64,000 nt of DNA from Lenzites betulinus (taxonomy: Eukaryota > Basidiomycota > Agaricomycetes > Polyporales > Polyporaceae): contig JABYQU010000003.1 in assembly GCA_022264855.1 (NCBI GenBank), positions 124,001 through 188,000 on the forward strand. Direction: 5' to 3'. The position numbers and the translations under genes are program-made. Under the pieces are notes generated by a model that was given only the letters and a program-made list of their open reading frames with translations, was not told where the DNA came from and did not search any database. This document shows positions 23,230 through 34,555 of the stretch, piece by piece (position 1 is the stretch's first letter; each line of letters starts with the position of its first letter).

Positions 23230-24552
23230 TCATAGGTGAGCCTTATAAGTGGAGATCTCATCTTCGTCACACAGAAACAGATGAAGAAGCTTCTCCGGCA
23301 TGTCCCAGTGGGGCTGCAAGGAGATATTCCGACATCAGTCCCGCTCTCACACGTCGTCTAGCAGAACATCGGAAGAGCACTCACGAAGTGATTTGCACCC
23401 TCCACGCGCACGAGCGCGATCTCCCGCATCGGTTTCCCCGTGCTTTGCGCCTCCGCCATCTCGTCGGTGAGCATCTTCGCGCACCAGGTCATCTCCCAGA
23501 TGGACTTGTCGCACCACAGATGGCGCACTGGCACGTCCCACCAGTCGCTCGCGCCCTCGGCTTTCTCCATCGGATACAGTGCCTGTTCCCTGATGACCTT
23601 GTACGCCCCGGATGTGATGCACGCCAGAACCATGAGCCGGTCGCTCCCGTCGTCCAGCTGTGGCGGCGCATGCGTCGATGCCGCGAGCTCTGCTGGTGTA
23701 ATACGCGTGTATGTCGGCGTGGGGTCCGCGAGCACAGTGTTACACATGAGCGCGGCTCCCCCGAGTGAGAAGACATCGCCGTGTGGGAAATAGCCGGTGA
23801 CCCAGGTGGTGAAGCGTTCAACACGCCCCTCGTTCGTGAGCGATGGATCGAGTAGCGGTTGGTACCACTCCATAGAAAACGGGTACCCAAAACACACGGA
23901 GGATGCGTCTGCCACAATACAGGCGCACGGGAGATGACATCAGAGAGCTGACAATATTCGGTGAACGCAGAAAGGCATACCGTACATCACCATGCGGCGC
24001 ATGTACTTGCTGAGCTGAACTTCGCCTTCTGGGAAGAGCCGGACATTCGCGAGAAGGGCGGTCATGTACGCCGAGCCAAGGGACCACCCAGAAATGATAA
24101 GCCCGCCCTTGTTACCGTTGCGGACAGCCTGAGGGATACGCTCGCGTTGGACGAAGTCTACGAGGAAGTCGTATACTTCGCGCGCTCGCTCTCGCATAAA
24201 ATCCACGACTCCCTGGGTGGTCTCCGGGCTGTTGGAGGCGAGGTGCACGAGATGTGCCTTCTCAGAGGGCGTATACTCCTCTGAGCCGGGGTAATCTCGT
24301 CTGTTAATGACAACGACACGAGTGTTGAATTGTTGCCCGAGAGGTAGGAGTTTCTTGAAGTTGCCTTTGATATTTAAAATATGTCAGATGTATATGTAGC
24401 GAAGATTGTTATATCAATTCACCGCCGTGCCAGCCATAGCCATGAACAATGACTATGGTAGTGTAAGTTGAGCTTCCCTGTGGAGCGCCCGAGTCAACGA
24501 ATGCCCGGAGGACGGGCCCTGTGGCAGTGTCTTGCGAGTGAGCGTGTGGCAT
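23230..24552 (-). CDS. Alpha/beta hydrolase
   Basis: Predicted serine hydrolase of the alpha/beta fold. Four exons: the first starts MPHAHSQDTATGPVLRAF at 24552 and contains IVIVHGYGWHGG, the usual HG oxyanion region. The second has VVVINRRDYPGSEEY and the nucleophile elbow SGWSLGSAYM (G-x-S-x-G). The third has VRHLWCDKSIWEM, whose Asp is a candidate for the acid, and GANHF, whose His is a candidate for the base. The short last exon reads PHWDMPEKLLHLFL and ends YKAHL. There is no signal peptide, so it probably acts in the cytosol. Plausible jobs are hydrolysis of an ester or lactone related to the neighbouring oxidoreductases, which is inference. A decayed partial copy lies upstream at 25330-25046. 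Confidence 0.8.
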
Positions 24553-25045
24553 GGTCGACGGCGGGTAATTGGCAACTGCCAGCAGGGGTCTTGAGTATTT
24601 AATGGGTACAGTACAAGCGGTGTAGGCTCAAGTTGACGCGATCATTGCCCGGCCGAGCACGGTTATGGTGGATTGACATAACCTAAAGTTCCTAAACAAC
24701 GGTGAGAACATGACCCCGATACATGGAGAAACTAGAATTCTATCCTACTGAGACTCACGGGGATTCACTTCCAACTCTCCGTAGGCCGACGTATACTTTC
24801 TAGTATCAGAAGTGCAGTATGGTCAATTCAAGGGATGCTCGCGGTGTTGAGTCGGTCGAGTGCACCAGTGTCGTAACATAGATCATATAATCTCCTCGCA
24901 GCACGGATATCTGATGTGATTGAGACAAATGCACCAGAAGCGGACGAATAAGACCGTAGCAGGGAAAGCGGAGGATATAAGACGGATCGGAGCATGATGC
25001 GGATGAGAACGAGAGGCACGGTATCGGTGATGCCTCGCCAGCTGA
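24553..25045. other. Gap upstream of the hydrolase
   Basis: About 490 bases; promoter of the minus-strand hydrolase is expected at its start. No gene recognised. Confidence 0.3.
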
Positions 25046-25330
25046 CTATCGACTCGTCCCCAAGGAATGCCTTAGGATCTTTTCGGGCATGTCTTAATCA
25101 CTGCCTGTCTGTGAGCGTGGGTCTCCGCCGGTCTACATCCACGCAAAACCCATATAAGATTGGACTCACGAAGTGATTCGCGCACCAAATCGACGCTGCG
25201 CATCGACTTCCCTGCATCCGCTGTCGCCATCGGTTCCTTGTCCAGCAGCTGGTAGGCAGCTGGAGTACCGCGGCGTGTATATACCCATGTATACACCAAA
25301 TCACGCCAAGCTTCGCGGACTTCGAGCTTG
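25046..25330 (-). pseudogene. Decayed C-terminal fragment of an alpha/beta hydrolase
   Basis: Remnant of the gene at 23230-24552. The stretch AGKSMRSVDLVR matches the parent's TGKPMREIALVR. Immediately after it, about 11 bases present in the parent are missing, which shifts the frame, and then ANHF and a GTGAGT donor reappear. Further on, DMPEKILRHSLG corresponds to the parent's last exon, DMPEKLLHLFL, and runs into a TAG. Nothing of the nucleophile region is recognisable upstream. The copy lies between the intact hydrolase and AKR3, on the same strand as both. Confidence 0.65.
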
Positions 25331-25532
25331 ATAACTTTAACATACTGTTCAGACGGCGATAAGTCTGGACGGGCAGCGGCGCGCAGGACTCAACTGCTGC
25401 TCGATCTTGGGGTCCGGGCGATCTTGCACACAGGGTGGCAATGGCGTTCAAACGCCGATACTTATTCAAGCAAGCCTAGTCTTGATAATACGAGAACATC
25501 TCCGAGGGAATCAAGGACGACACACTAGAAAC

Positions 25533-27187
25533 TCAAGTGTGACCCGTGATAGCCATGGCCTTGTATGGCTCGTCGAGATACTTGATCTCCTCCTCAGTGA
25601 GCTTGATGTCGAGTGCGCCTGGAAGAAGCCGGCATCAATATTACCCCACATTGCATGGATTGCAAATCGCTTACCAACGAGCTCCTCGAGATTTGATAGA
25701 TTCGTAGTGCCAATGATTGGTGCAGACACACCGGGCTTAGCAAGATTCCACGCGAGCGCGATTTGTGCCATCTTCGCATCCTTCTTCTTTGCGATCTCCT
25801 CCACCCTATAGATTGACAGACCAGCTCAGAAAGATATGAACACGCAGTGGAAGATACATACCGGTTGACAATCTGGACGCTCGCCTCGTTCTTGTACCTT
25901 CCAATGAGCCTGCAAGGCGCGCTGTCAGCATGATGCTATACAAGTGAGACGACACAGGGCTTACCAGTCAGTGTCACCACGCTTCGAGGACGCATCGACA
26001 GGCCGGGTAAGGAGACCACGTGCGAGCGGAGACCAGGGGATTGAGCCGACGCCATACTGCTTCAAGGTGGGGAACATCTCCCGCTCCTCCTCGCGGTAGA
26101 CGAGCGAGTAGTGGTTTTGCATCGAGATGAAGGGAGTAAGCTTGTTCTGGATCGCGTAGTCTGTTCGTGGGTCAGTCAGGGTCGCCTGTTGCAATTCGGC
26201 GACGGTCTTACTCTGCATTTGGATGACTGGAGCACCAGGGTTGTTAATTGATGAAGTTAGCAAATGCATAGAATACTGCTCGTACACTGGTAGGCGAAGC
26301 AAGAGCTCATGCCGATGTAGCGAACGTAGCCTGCCTTAACCACATCGTGAAGGGCTTGCATCTGCGAAGAGTATGTAAATCCAAACTGGACGGCGTAACG
26401 GCATCGAGGTACGGATGCTCACCGTCTCCTCGATGGGCGTGTCGTAGTCGAAACGATGACACTGGAGCACATCGATATAGTCGAGCTGCAGACGCTTCAA
26501 ACTCGCCTTCACAGAGTCAAATATATGCTAGCGTAGGGCGTGGGTGTTAGTCAAACACTGTTGCCAGTCCTTTGTCTGCACCGGACGTTTACCTTTCGGT
26601 TCAAGCCTTTCTGGTTGATGATGCCCAATTTTTCAGCCGGCACGACAAGCGTGTTGATACTGTAATCAGCAGCCACTGGGCAGTAAAGCTTAAAAGGTTG
26701 CACGTAAGTTGGAGCGTACCAACCGAAGGCGGCAAAGGAATGTATTCACCTTGGTCAGAATAACGAGCTCCTCGCGAGGGAGATTATGCTGTTTGATAGC
26801 GTTTCCCAGGATGATCTCGGAGAGGCCATTCGAGTACATCTGTCATAGAATGAGATGACAATATAATTCGTAAATATGCCACACCTTGAACCCACGTTGG
26901 CGGTATCGAAAGTGGTGATACCCAGATCGTAACTACACATTGGGATTCAGCTAAACTCATTAAGTCTCTGCGATACACTTACGCGGCTTTAATCTGCTTA
27001 ATACCTTCTTCTTCGGGAAGGACCCAACTCTGCCACCCCGGGTCGCCGTACGACATACAGCCCAAGATTATCTTGGAGACCTTCAGGCCAGAGCTTCCGA
27101 GACGAACTACCCAGACACTTTGTATGAGAACACATTCGAACGCCGCATCGAGACGAAGTCCTCACCATACTCCATCTTAGGTGCCAT
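25533..27187 (-). CDS. Aldo/keto reductase AKR3 (aryl-alcohol dehydrogenase-like)
   Basis: Third aldo/keto reductase paralogue. It starts [16 protein letters not shown] at 27187 and ends KAMAITGHT at 25533. Tetrad: Asp in TFDTAN, Tyr in MYSNGLSE, Lys in VILTK, His in LQCHRFD. The variable loop after the catalytic Lys is [12 protein letters not shown], reached by placing the acceptor at TTTTAAG; this is the region that differs most among the three paralogues and probably shapes substrate choice. Compared with AKR1 and AKR2, the intron between the [10 protein letters not shown] and [13 protein letters not shown] segments is missing here, so AKR3 has lost an intron or the others gained one. The family-typical [15 protein letters not shown] exon is intact. 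A TATATAAAG-type box lies about 85 bases upstream on the minus strand. Substrate unknown. Confidence 0.86.
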
Positions 27188-27945
27188 TGATTCTGCCGGT
27201 GCGGGCGGTGAGCTTGTACTGTGGAAGGGAAGGGTGTGTTGAAGACCGAAGGTATCATCTAGGTTGCGCTTTATATAAGGTCCAAAGCTTCGATGACAGT
27301 CGGCGTGAGCATTCTTGCATACCACTGCTAATACTGCCGGGCCCGGTGCGCGCCGCTACCGGTGATAGCAAATAAGCAGTAGTACGCACCTTATCGGAAT
27401 GACGCAGACCTTCAGGATGGTCAGCGCTCCCTACTAGTAGCATACGAAGACGATAGCTGTCAATACATATGACTCCGAGTTTCTCTCGCAGTGTCTCCCT
27501 GTCCGGGTCGGACGTGACAATAGAGTCATGCAGTTTCTCCCCGCTACTGCGTCAGATGATGAGCGTCGCGCCCCATGGCAGCCGGCTGCCTCAAGCTGGC
27601 GCCCCTGTAGTGTGCTAACTCCTCGATCCTGCTCCTAACTCCTCACACTGCAACGCCGTTTGTCTGACATCCGACTGTCAGTGTCGTATCGGCGACTGTG
27701 GCACAATTATTAGCTCCAGAAGCATGGAAGGCACTCAGCAATGAAGCGGGTATATGTCCATCCTGGAGCGCATAGAGGTAAGCCGCTTTCTAAGGGCGTT
27801 ATATTGACCTCTACGGACGACAACGTAAACGGCATATGCCACACGCCACTAACGGCAGGATCAGCTATATTCCTTCGCAGGACGGATTCACGTACCTTGA
27901 TCATGGAGAACATTTACTATGTCGCCTCGAGGTTTAAGAAGCTAC
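27188..27945. other. Intergenic region upstream of AKR3
   Basis: Contains the AKR3 promoter (TTTATATAAGG around 27270). No gene recognised in the rest. Confidence 0.3.
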
Positions 27946-27949
27946 AGTA

Positions 27950-28330
27950 GCTTTACGGCAAGATGAAAGAGATGACGTTGTCCCCATGGTGCCCTCGTCG
28001 AAAATGCCCTATTATCGTCAGGGCCGTAAGCAATACCGACGTTCCCGAAGCAGCGTAGACAAATTCCTGAAATTGGCAATGTGCTCGTGCACACCGCCGA
28101 ACAATGAGATCTTGAGATATCCGAGTTCGCTACCGCGATGAGGCGTGTCAAAGAGACAGAATAAGTAGTTGAACTGTACACCCGTAAATAAGTACGGAAC
28201 GGGCTTGAATCCAAAGCATGAGTTTCTCAATCGCTCGAGATTAGCAGGCCTAGTAGAGCTGTGGGAGTGCGTAGAGCAGTAGTGTTCCAGCCCCGAGAGG
28301 TAGCCTGAGTGCTTGGTACGGGTGCGTAGG
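27950..28330 (-). pseudogene. Fragment of a possible alpha/beta-hydrolase-like protein, next to microprotein copy 2
   Basis: The minus strand is open across STHSHSSTRPANLERLRN, GFKPVPYLFTGVQFNYLF and CLFDTPHRGSELGYL. The string TPHRGSEL resembles the nucleophile-adjacent GTPHRGSD motif of fungal DUF676-type hydrolase domains; this resemblance is the only functional hint. The first part (STHSHSS-x-RPANLERLRNS) recurs at 38050-38130 on the plus strand beside microprotein copy 3. No start or full domain can be assembled, so it is called a remnant. Confidence 0.4.
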
Positions 28331-28815
28331 AATACGGAGTGAGCACCTTTCTCCGATGTGACATAGACAGATTAGTAGCCCGTTGCAATTTCGTGAGCAT
28401 CGTAGGAGAGTGCGCGGCACTCTATAGACAGTGTTGTGTGCAGCTACCAGCGTCGATGTCAGTGGTCGTCGGACGGTAGAACTTAGGAAGGTGTAAGCGC
28501 TAGGTAGTAGCCACGTGGAGATGTTTAGCTAGCAGAAACGACCAAACAAATCCCCACTAGCTCGCTTGTCCGCTCCCACATTGTCGCCTCCACGCTCTGC
28601 TCTTTCCTGCCTATTCTGCCCTCTTTGGTATCGCTAGCGACTGGTAACCTGGAAACTGTGCTCCGCTGCGTGCCTCTGTTGTGCTGTGCTTGTCTCGAGC
28701 CCGAAAACCTGCCACTAAAGGTAAGTCTGCGTGCGCAGAGCTCTTCACTTCCTCGATTGGCAATCTGCTGCTGCTCCTCGCAACCTCTGGACGCAATCCA
28801 CTGGACATATGCTTG

Positions 28816-28823
28816 TATATAAT
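28816..28823 (+). promoter_or_regulatory. TATA box of microprotein copy 2
   Basis: TATATAAT, 147 bases before the ATG, as in copies 1 and 3. Confidence 0.55.
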
Positions 28824-28969
28824 ATGGACGCACATGGTATGGAGTCCTCATCACCAGCGAAGTCTACCGACAGTCGCTTGAGACCCAGAGTCGTCAACGT
28901 CCGCCTTCTACACCACTTTGCATCCTCCCGCGCCTCCTCACTCGAACACCACTTGAACCACCGCCAAAG

Positions 28970-29173
28970 ATGTCTTACACCGCCTTCGCACCCGTCTGCA
29001 CCTACTCGGCGCCTGCGGGCTCCAACGCGTTCTCTCTGTTCACGTCCGCGCAGTCGCCGCGCGACACCTACCACATGTACGCGGACGCACGCCAGACGCT
29101 GCGTCCCTCGAATGGGCGGTCGACCACCGCGAAGACGAAGACTTCCTCGCTGAAGAAGCTGTTCGGGATGTGA
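28970..29173 (+). CDS. Conserved 67-residue microprotein, copy 2
   Basis: Same length and frame as copies 1 and 3. It starts MSYTAFAPVCTYSAPAG and ends SSLKKLFGM. It shares the PVC at residues 8-10 with copy 3, and differs from copy 3 at residue 25 (Thr for Ala), 43 (Thr for Val), 51 (Ser for Thr) and 54 (Ala for Pro). No insertion or deletion separates the three reading frames, whereas the flanking trailer has diverged with insertions and deletions, which suggests selection on the protein. Function unknown. Confidence 0.7.
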   Translation: MSYTAFAPVCTYSAPAGSNAFSLFTSAQSPRDTYHMYADARQTLRPSNGRSTTAKTKTSSLKKLFGM

Positions 29174-29520
29174 ACGGCCACCCGCCTGCTCGTCGACATG
29201 ATTCCGAGCTTTCCATATCCCACTGGCCCGCCTCGGCTTGTCACACGCCGCCGCCGCAGCCGCCGCCCTATACACCGACTCGTCATCCCTCCATACGACG
29301 TCTGCGGAAAGGCTCCGACACCGTACAATGCATCATACCGCACATCGCCCACATCGGAGCCGCTCTCCCTCCGCGCCTCGCAGAATTTCTCGCGATGTGT
29401 CTACGTCGTCATACCTGCCGTTCTCCTAGCTCTTTGCGAACGGGCCACGTCCTGCGGAGATGCACCTGGGAAAGGAAGAGTTCAGCATCGGACCCATGGA
29501 CTATACGTAGAGTACTGAGC

Positions 29521-30566
29521 CCATACCAGTCGCCCAGTTTCATCTGTACTCCCCCATATCTCCCCACAATTTTCATTCATTCATACCCGATCTCGATGTC
29601 CTTGATGAAATGAAAAGATCGATCGGCTTCTGAACCTGCTACTAGGATGACCGAAGCGGAGACGCAGGCCGGTGACGCGACTCGTGCCAGGCAGCTAATC
29701 ACGATACTCCGCGATGGCCAGCTAGCGTCACGGTCAGTTTAGCTTCGACTCTTCCTCGACCTTCGTTGATCATATTTGGTTCTGCGATAGCGGCGCAATA
29801 CTACGCAAGACTTACCTAGAGTGCAAGGCGCGCAGAGACGAGTGTGGTGGCGATCCTGGCGGTCTGGTACACTGCGCGTTGGCGAAACCCAAGAATGGTG
29901 TACCGATCATATATGAGGATCATGGTAGACAGGTTGCTACAACAGTTCTCCAATTTTAACCTATGCTTCTAGCATCAAGACTCCTTTCGCGCTCAGAGGT
30001 CGGCTAAGCGTGTATGTGTAAATGTCAAATCGCAATCACCCAGAGATTGAGTGGCCTTACGACTGAAAAAGTTTAATTGGACCCTAACTCGTCTTCGATG
30101 GCGGATTGCGTCCGTTGCTCCCGAAGCCTTGGTTACCGGCATCCAGTGCGACGCGATCGCCCAAGGACCCTCCGCAGCATGCAGATACTGCGATGCAACG
30201 ACCTAGGTATGTCGCATGGAAGTCCGTCCATCCGGCGATGAAGACCGAGTATTGTGATGACCTCAGACTCGCAGGACAAAATGGCATATACTCTGAAGCA
30301 GCCTGACTCTAGCCATGTACGTCTCCCCTCCAGCCTGAGGCGTTGGGGCTGACGCGGATATGGCAATCCGAAATATGTATCCCGAACAATCAGTACATAT
30401 GTTGACGCAGGTGCGTACATTGAGCGCGCCCGAACACGCTACACTTCCGGGATCATTCAGTGGTAGCATTCGAAAGCAACTCACATATGACGACATGGAC
30501 ATAGAGGTCCGCGAAGAAACTAATGGGGACAACTATGACTTCACTCGTTCACAGTGTGTCCAGTTG
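29521..30566. other. Intergenic region before hydrophobin 1
   Basis: About 1 kb. A short plus-strand frame starting MTEAETQAGDATRARQL at 29647 and a following piece ECKARRDECGGDPGGLVHC (about 29820-29876) read like protein but do not join to anything recognisable. The rest shows no gene. Confidence 0.3.
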
Positions 30567-30572
30567 TATAAA
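30567..30572 (+). promoter_or_regulatory. TATA box of hydrophobin 1
   Basis: TATAAA exactly 100 bases before the hydrophobin ATG, followed by a pyrimidine-rich stretch, as expected for a strongly expressed fungal gene. Confidence 0.6.
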
Positions 30573-30666
30573 GCTGGTTGGCAGCCAGGAACTGTCCCTC
30601 AGGCCTCAGGTCGAGTACTCCCTCATTCCCTACCAAATCACTCTCTACCACTCACCAACTCATATC

Positions 30667-31081
30667 ATGTTCACTCGCCTCATTATCCTCGCTGTCTTGT
30701 ACCTTCCCCTTTTTGCGGCCGCCACTCCCCTCGAGGCTCGCCAGGTGTGCTCTACCGGTGCACTCCAGTGCTGCAACAACGTCGATGAGGTACGTATCTA
30801 TCCATGTAGTCGGCGAGTCTTTTACTCACCCCATCGTGTAGTCTGGAGCTCCCGCTGACTCCAACCTTCTTTCACTCCTCAGCATTGTTCTCCCGGACGG
30901 TTTCTTGGAGAACAACTGCTCCCCGATCAACGTCGACATTGATGGCGGCAATGCTTGCACTGCTAAGACACTGTGCTGCCAGGACAATAGCAACGTAAGT
31001 TATTATCAAGCAGCTGATTTATCTATATATTGACCATCGTGGACCTAGGGTGCCGTTGAATGTGTGCCCGTCTCCCTTTGA
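30667..31081 (+). CDS. Class I hydrophobin (hydrophobin 1)
   Basis: Small secreted amphipathic protein that coats hyphae and fruit-body surfaces. Three exons (30667-30789, 30842-30994, 31049-31081) give 102 residues. An N-terminal signal peptide (MFTRLIILAVLYLPLFAAA) is followed by TPLEARQ. Eight cysteines follow in the hydrophobin pattern: C-X6-CC-X31-C-X12-C-X5-CC-X9-C-X5. The wide spacing between Cys3 and Cys4 marks class I. The first intron lies between the CC pair and Cys4, the second just before Cys8, as in hydrophobin 2 (43613-44067). The C-terminus is VECVPVSL. It sits between a microprotein unit and the GH3 gene. Confidence 0.9.
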
Positions 31082-31455
31082 ATGTCAGGACAGTACGTAC
31101 GGGACTAGTAGTATCATCACCGACTAGGCCAATGTTCGGTGGCTCTTTTGACCTAGCATATATGGACCTTCAACGATACTTTCTTGAATGTATCCTTCTC
31201 ACAAGTAACTTGTGGAATGTGATGGATGCATGGCGATCAGAACACGGCGTTATCGCAAAGTGACACGGTCACGAGATCGTGATCTGTCGCGTCTGCCGTT
31301 CCGTTTCAAACCATGCCAGGAAAGGAGGCTAACGACCGCGTCACTCTACACGCAGCACAACGCATAACATCCCGCGACGGTGCCGCGACGGTGGAAAGAA
31401 CCCGAGATAAAATGGGACCTAAAACTACATTTGCCTATGCTCTACACGCGTCATC
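31082..31455. other. Gap between hydrophobin 1 and the GH3 gene
   Basis: 374 bases between two convergent genes; no gene recognised. Terminators are expected but no clear signal stands out. Confidence 0.3.
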
Positions 31456-34400
31456 TTACAGCCCGTTCCACTCGACCCTCTTAGAGACCTTGAACTCGGC
31501 CGAGAGCTTGAGCGCGTCCGGCGCGCTGCTGCGACCAACACGAGCGACGTATACGCCTGCGTCAACGACCCAGCGCTCGATGCGGTTCTCCCAGTACGAG
31601 ACCGCGTACTTGTCGAGTGCGAGCTTCACGACCTCGCTCTTGCCGGGGGCGATGTCGACGACCTTCGCAAACGCTTTCAGCATCAGGGGCGGATGCGTGA
31701 GCTCGGACGTCGTAGGGTATGAGACGTAGAGCTGCACAACTTCCGTGCCGGTGACAGAGCCTGTGTTCGTGACCTTCAAGGACGCGGTAAGAGTTACGTC
31801 GCCCTTCGAGACATCGGGTTCGGTGAGGGTGAGGTCGGAGTACTCGAAGGTCGTGTACGAGAGACCGTGGCTGAAGAACATTAGCTAACCAGAAGTTGCG
31901 TAGAAGTTTGAAGACATACCCGAAGTGCCACTGAGGTTCGATGTTCCGGTGGTGGTAGTGCTTGTAACCCTGCAACGTGTATTAGCATCCGGCAATTCGT
32001 AACGACAGCCACCCCGACTTACCACAAAGAGGTCCTCGCCGTAGCGCACTTCACCATGTTCGGTGTGGAAGTGACCGTGGCTCGGTACGTCCTGCAGCTG
32101 CTTGGGGAACGAGAGGCTGAGTCTTCCGCTGGGGTTGACCTTTCCAGAGAGAACCTCGCCAATGGCATCTCCAGTCGCGTTCCCGAGGTACCAGGCGTGC
32201 ACGATGGCCGGCACCTCGTCCGCCCACGGCATCGTGATGCTCGACCCGCTCTGCGTCACGACGATCGTGCGCTTATTCGCTGCGGCGACCTTGCGCACGA
32301 GCTCGTCCGTCCGCCCCGGCAGTGCGATCGTCGTCCGGTCGTAGCCCTCGGTTTCCCAGTCTGCGTTTAGGCCGACGACGGCGATAACCGCGTCTGCTTC
32401 CTCCGCGAGCTTCACTGCGCTCGCCATGAGGTCGTCGGGGTGCTGTACCTCCGCGCCACCGAGACGAACGCCGCCATTGGCGTCCATAAGCGCCTCATCA
32501 GGGTCGTTCGGCGCGGGTGCGCGGACGTTGCAGTATTCGACGTAGACCGGATAGGAAACGCCAGCCTTGAGGTCGACAGTACCGTACACTTCTTTCGAGC
32601 CACTGTTGAAGAAGGCATCGCCGCGCTCCTGCTTGGTCCAGTTGTCGATGACGAGGTGTCCGTCGACGTAGAGCTATTGTTGATGGTGAGTATGAGAAGC
32701 ACATTCAGCAAGCGGGGCAAAGACCGACCTTGGCACGCCCGGCAGACAGCAGGCCGAACTCGTACTTGCAGTCGTGGTCGCGTGGTTTGAGCGAGCCTCG
32801 CAGCCGCAGAGTGAACCGCTTCGTAAGCTCCTTGGGGTAGTCCGTGCTGAGGAAGACACGTGTCTCGTCGACGTACTGCGTCGTCAGAGGCTTGTCGACA
32901 GCCACCATACTGTCGTCGCTTTCGTGTGAGTGGAAGGTCCCGGTCCAACCATCCCGTCCATCTTCAGTGACGAGTTCATGCTCGAGGGTCGGCATCTGCA
33001 TGTAGGCTAGTCAAACGCGTGAGCCGTGTCCATGAACGCAAACGAGAAAGACACGGACCACGAGCGCCTTCGGAGAAGGTGATCTCTACGTTAGAGTCGG
33101 TCAATCCGAGCGCCTTGACGATGCCGTCGTAGGGGGTGGTGAAGAAGCTGGGCTTGAGCGCTGCGGAGCCACCACCGCTGAGGACGATGGCCTTTGCATT
33201 TCCGCCCACAATTGCAATCTTCTTCAAGTTTTGCTCCTGAAAACCAAGTGAGGTCAGCGGGAGAGGTATTGAGAAAGGATAAGCGTGCAAACCTTTGGTT
33301 TTAGAGGCAGGAGCTGGCCCTCGTTCTTGAGCAGAACGATCGCTTGGCTTGCGAACTTCGTCATGAGATCACGACCTTGCTCAATATCACCGGTGCGCTC
33401 AACGCCGTCGCCGTCGATGATCTAGTACATTACAATTAGCTTAGTAACCCGTGACTAAACAATGAGGATGCGAGGATGTGCACGTACCTCAGGTGCGCCC
33501 TTTGCACACCGCTGAACGAGCTCAAGCACCTTCCGCGCACGTTCTTTGACAGTACGTTTGGTGATCTTCCGGCTCTGAATCGAGCGGTTCATGAGGTCGA
33601 GTGTCCGCCATTTGTTCGTTCCGGGCATCTCGAGGTCGAGTCCAGCGTTTACAGAGTGATCAACAGAGTAGATACCGAACCTATAGCCTCACAGCGTCAG
33701 CTATCACGCATGATAATATAGAGCTCGTATCACGAACCAGTCACTCATAATGGCGGCGTCGCTGCCCCACTCCTTGCGCAGAACATCCTGGATGATGTGC
33801 TTGTTTTCCGATACGTGGGTGCCATTGACTCGGTTATACCTGGCAATCCCACGAATCAGCGACGAGTCGACTCCAAGGAAGCTCTCAGTCTAACTTACGC
33901 AGTCATATAGCACCACGGTTTCGCGTACTTCTCCGCGAGCATGAACGGCATCGCGTAAATCTCGCGGAGCGCACGCTCGGACATGACCGAGTCGTACCCG
34001 AACCGGTCGTTCTCCTTGTCGTTACCCAAGAAGTGCTTGATGCACGCGCCAATGCCTCCCGCCTGGAGACCCTTGACGTAGGATGCGGCCATCATGCCGG
34101 CGAGATGGGGGTCCTCCGAGAAGGACTCGAAAGAGCGGCCCCCGAGTGGGTTCCGCTGCGTGTTGCACGTCGGCCCGAGGAGCACAGACGCGGCCATGAG
34201 CTTCGCCTCCTCGGCGAGAAGCTCGAGGCCGACGCGCTGCATGAGTGCGGTGTCGAACGTAGCGGCCATGCCAGTCGCAGACGGGAGACACTTCGCGGGC
34301 GTGCTCATGAAGAAGTGGTTTCCACGGATACCTGTGGGGCGAGACGAGACAAGAATGTCAACATAGCGCTTCAAGATGGGGGCTAGGACACATACCGTTT

Positions 34401-34555
34401 GGGCCATCGCTGACCTTGATCGCGGGTACCCCCAAGCGTGGTACGGCGTGTGTATGCCAGAAACCAACACCTGCGGTGAGAAGGATAGCCTCGTCAGTAG
34501 TCAACTGCTCGACCACTTCCTCAAGGTCAGCCTGCGCGAAGTCAGAGGGGAGCAT
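31456..34555 (-). CDS. Glycoside hydrolase family 3 beta-glucosidase
   Basis: Releases glucose from cello-oligosaccharides or other beta-glucosides. The chosen start [18 protein letters not shown] at 34555 matches the usual start of intracellular GH3 enzymes; a further in-frame ATG at 34633 would add 26 residues without a signal peptide. Domains in order: GH3 N-terminal barrel with [37 protein letters not shown] and the nucleophile Asp in MSDWFGIYS; the first part of the C-terminal domain with [13 protein letters not shown] and [10 protein letters not shown]; a PA14 domain insert ([10 protein letters not shown] to [12 protein letters not shown]); the rest of the GH3 C-terminal domain ([28 protein letters not shown]); and a fibronectin-like C-terminal domain ([13 protein letters not shown] onward). 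Exons join in frame and nothing looks broken. Lack of a signal peptide suggests a cytosolic enzyme. Confidence 0.9.

Larger units (their letters stand above)
28205..29520 (+). repeat. Microprotein duplication unit, copy 2 (long version)
   Basis: Same core as copy 1 from 28510, plus about 300 bases upstream shared with copy 3 in inverted orientation, for example GAGTTTCTCAATCGCTC and GAGCTGTGGGAGTGCGTAGA. Copy 2 and copy 3 therefore derive from a larger duplicated block than copy 1, or copy 1 has lost that part. Confidence 0.75.

Noticed and set aside
26640..26760. Frameshift in AKR3 after the catalytic Lys
   Set aside because: An acceptor at TTTTAAG gives [12 protein letters not shown] and continues in frame into [15 protein letters not shown], so no frameshift is needed.
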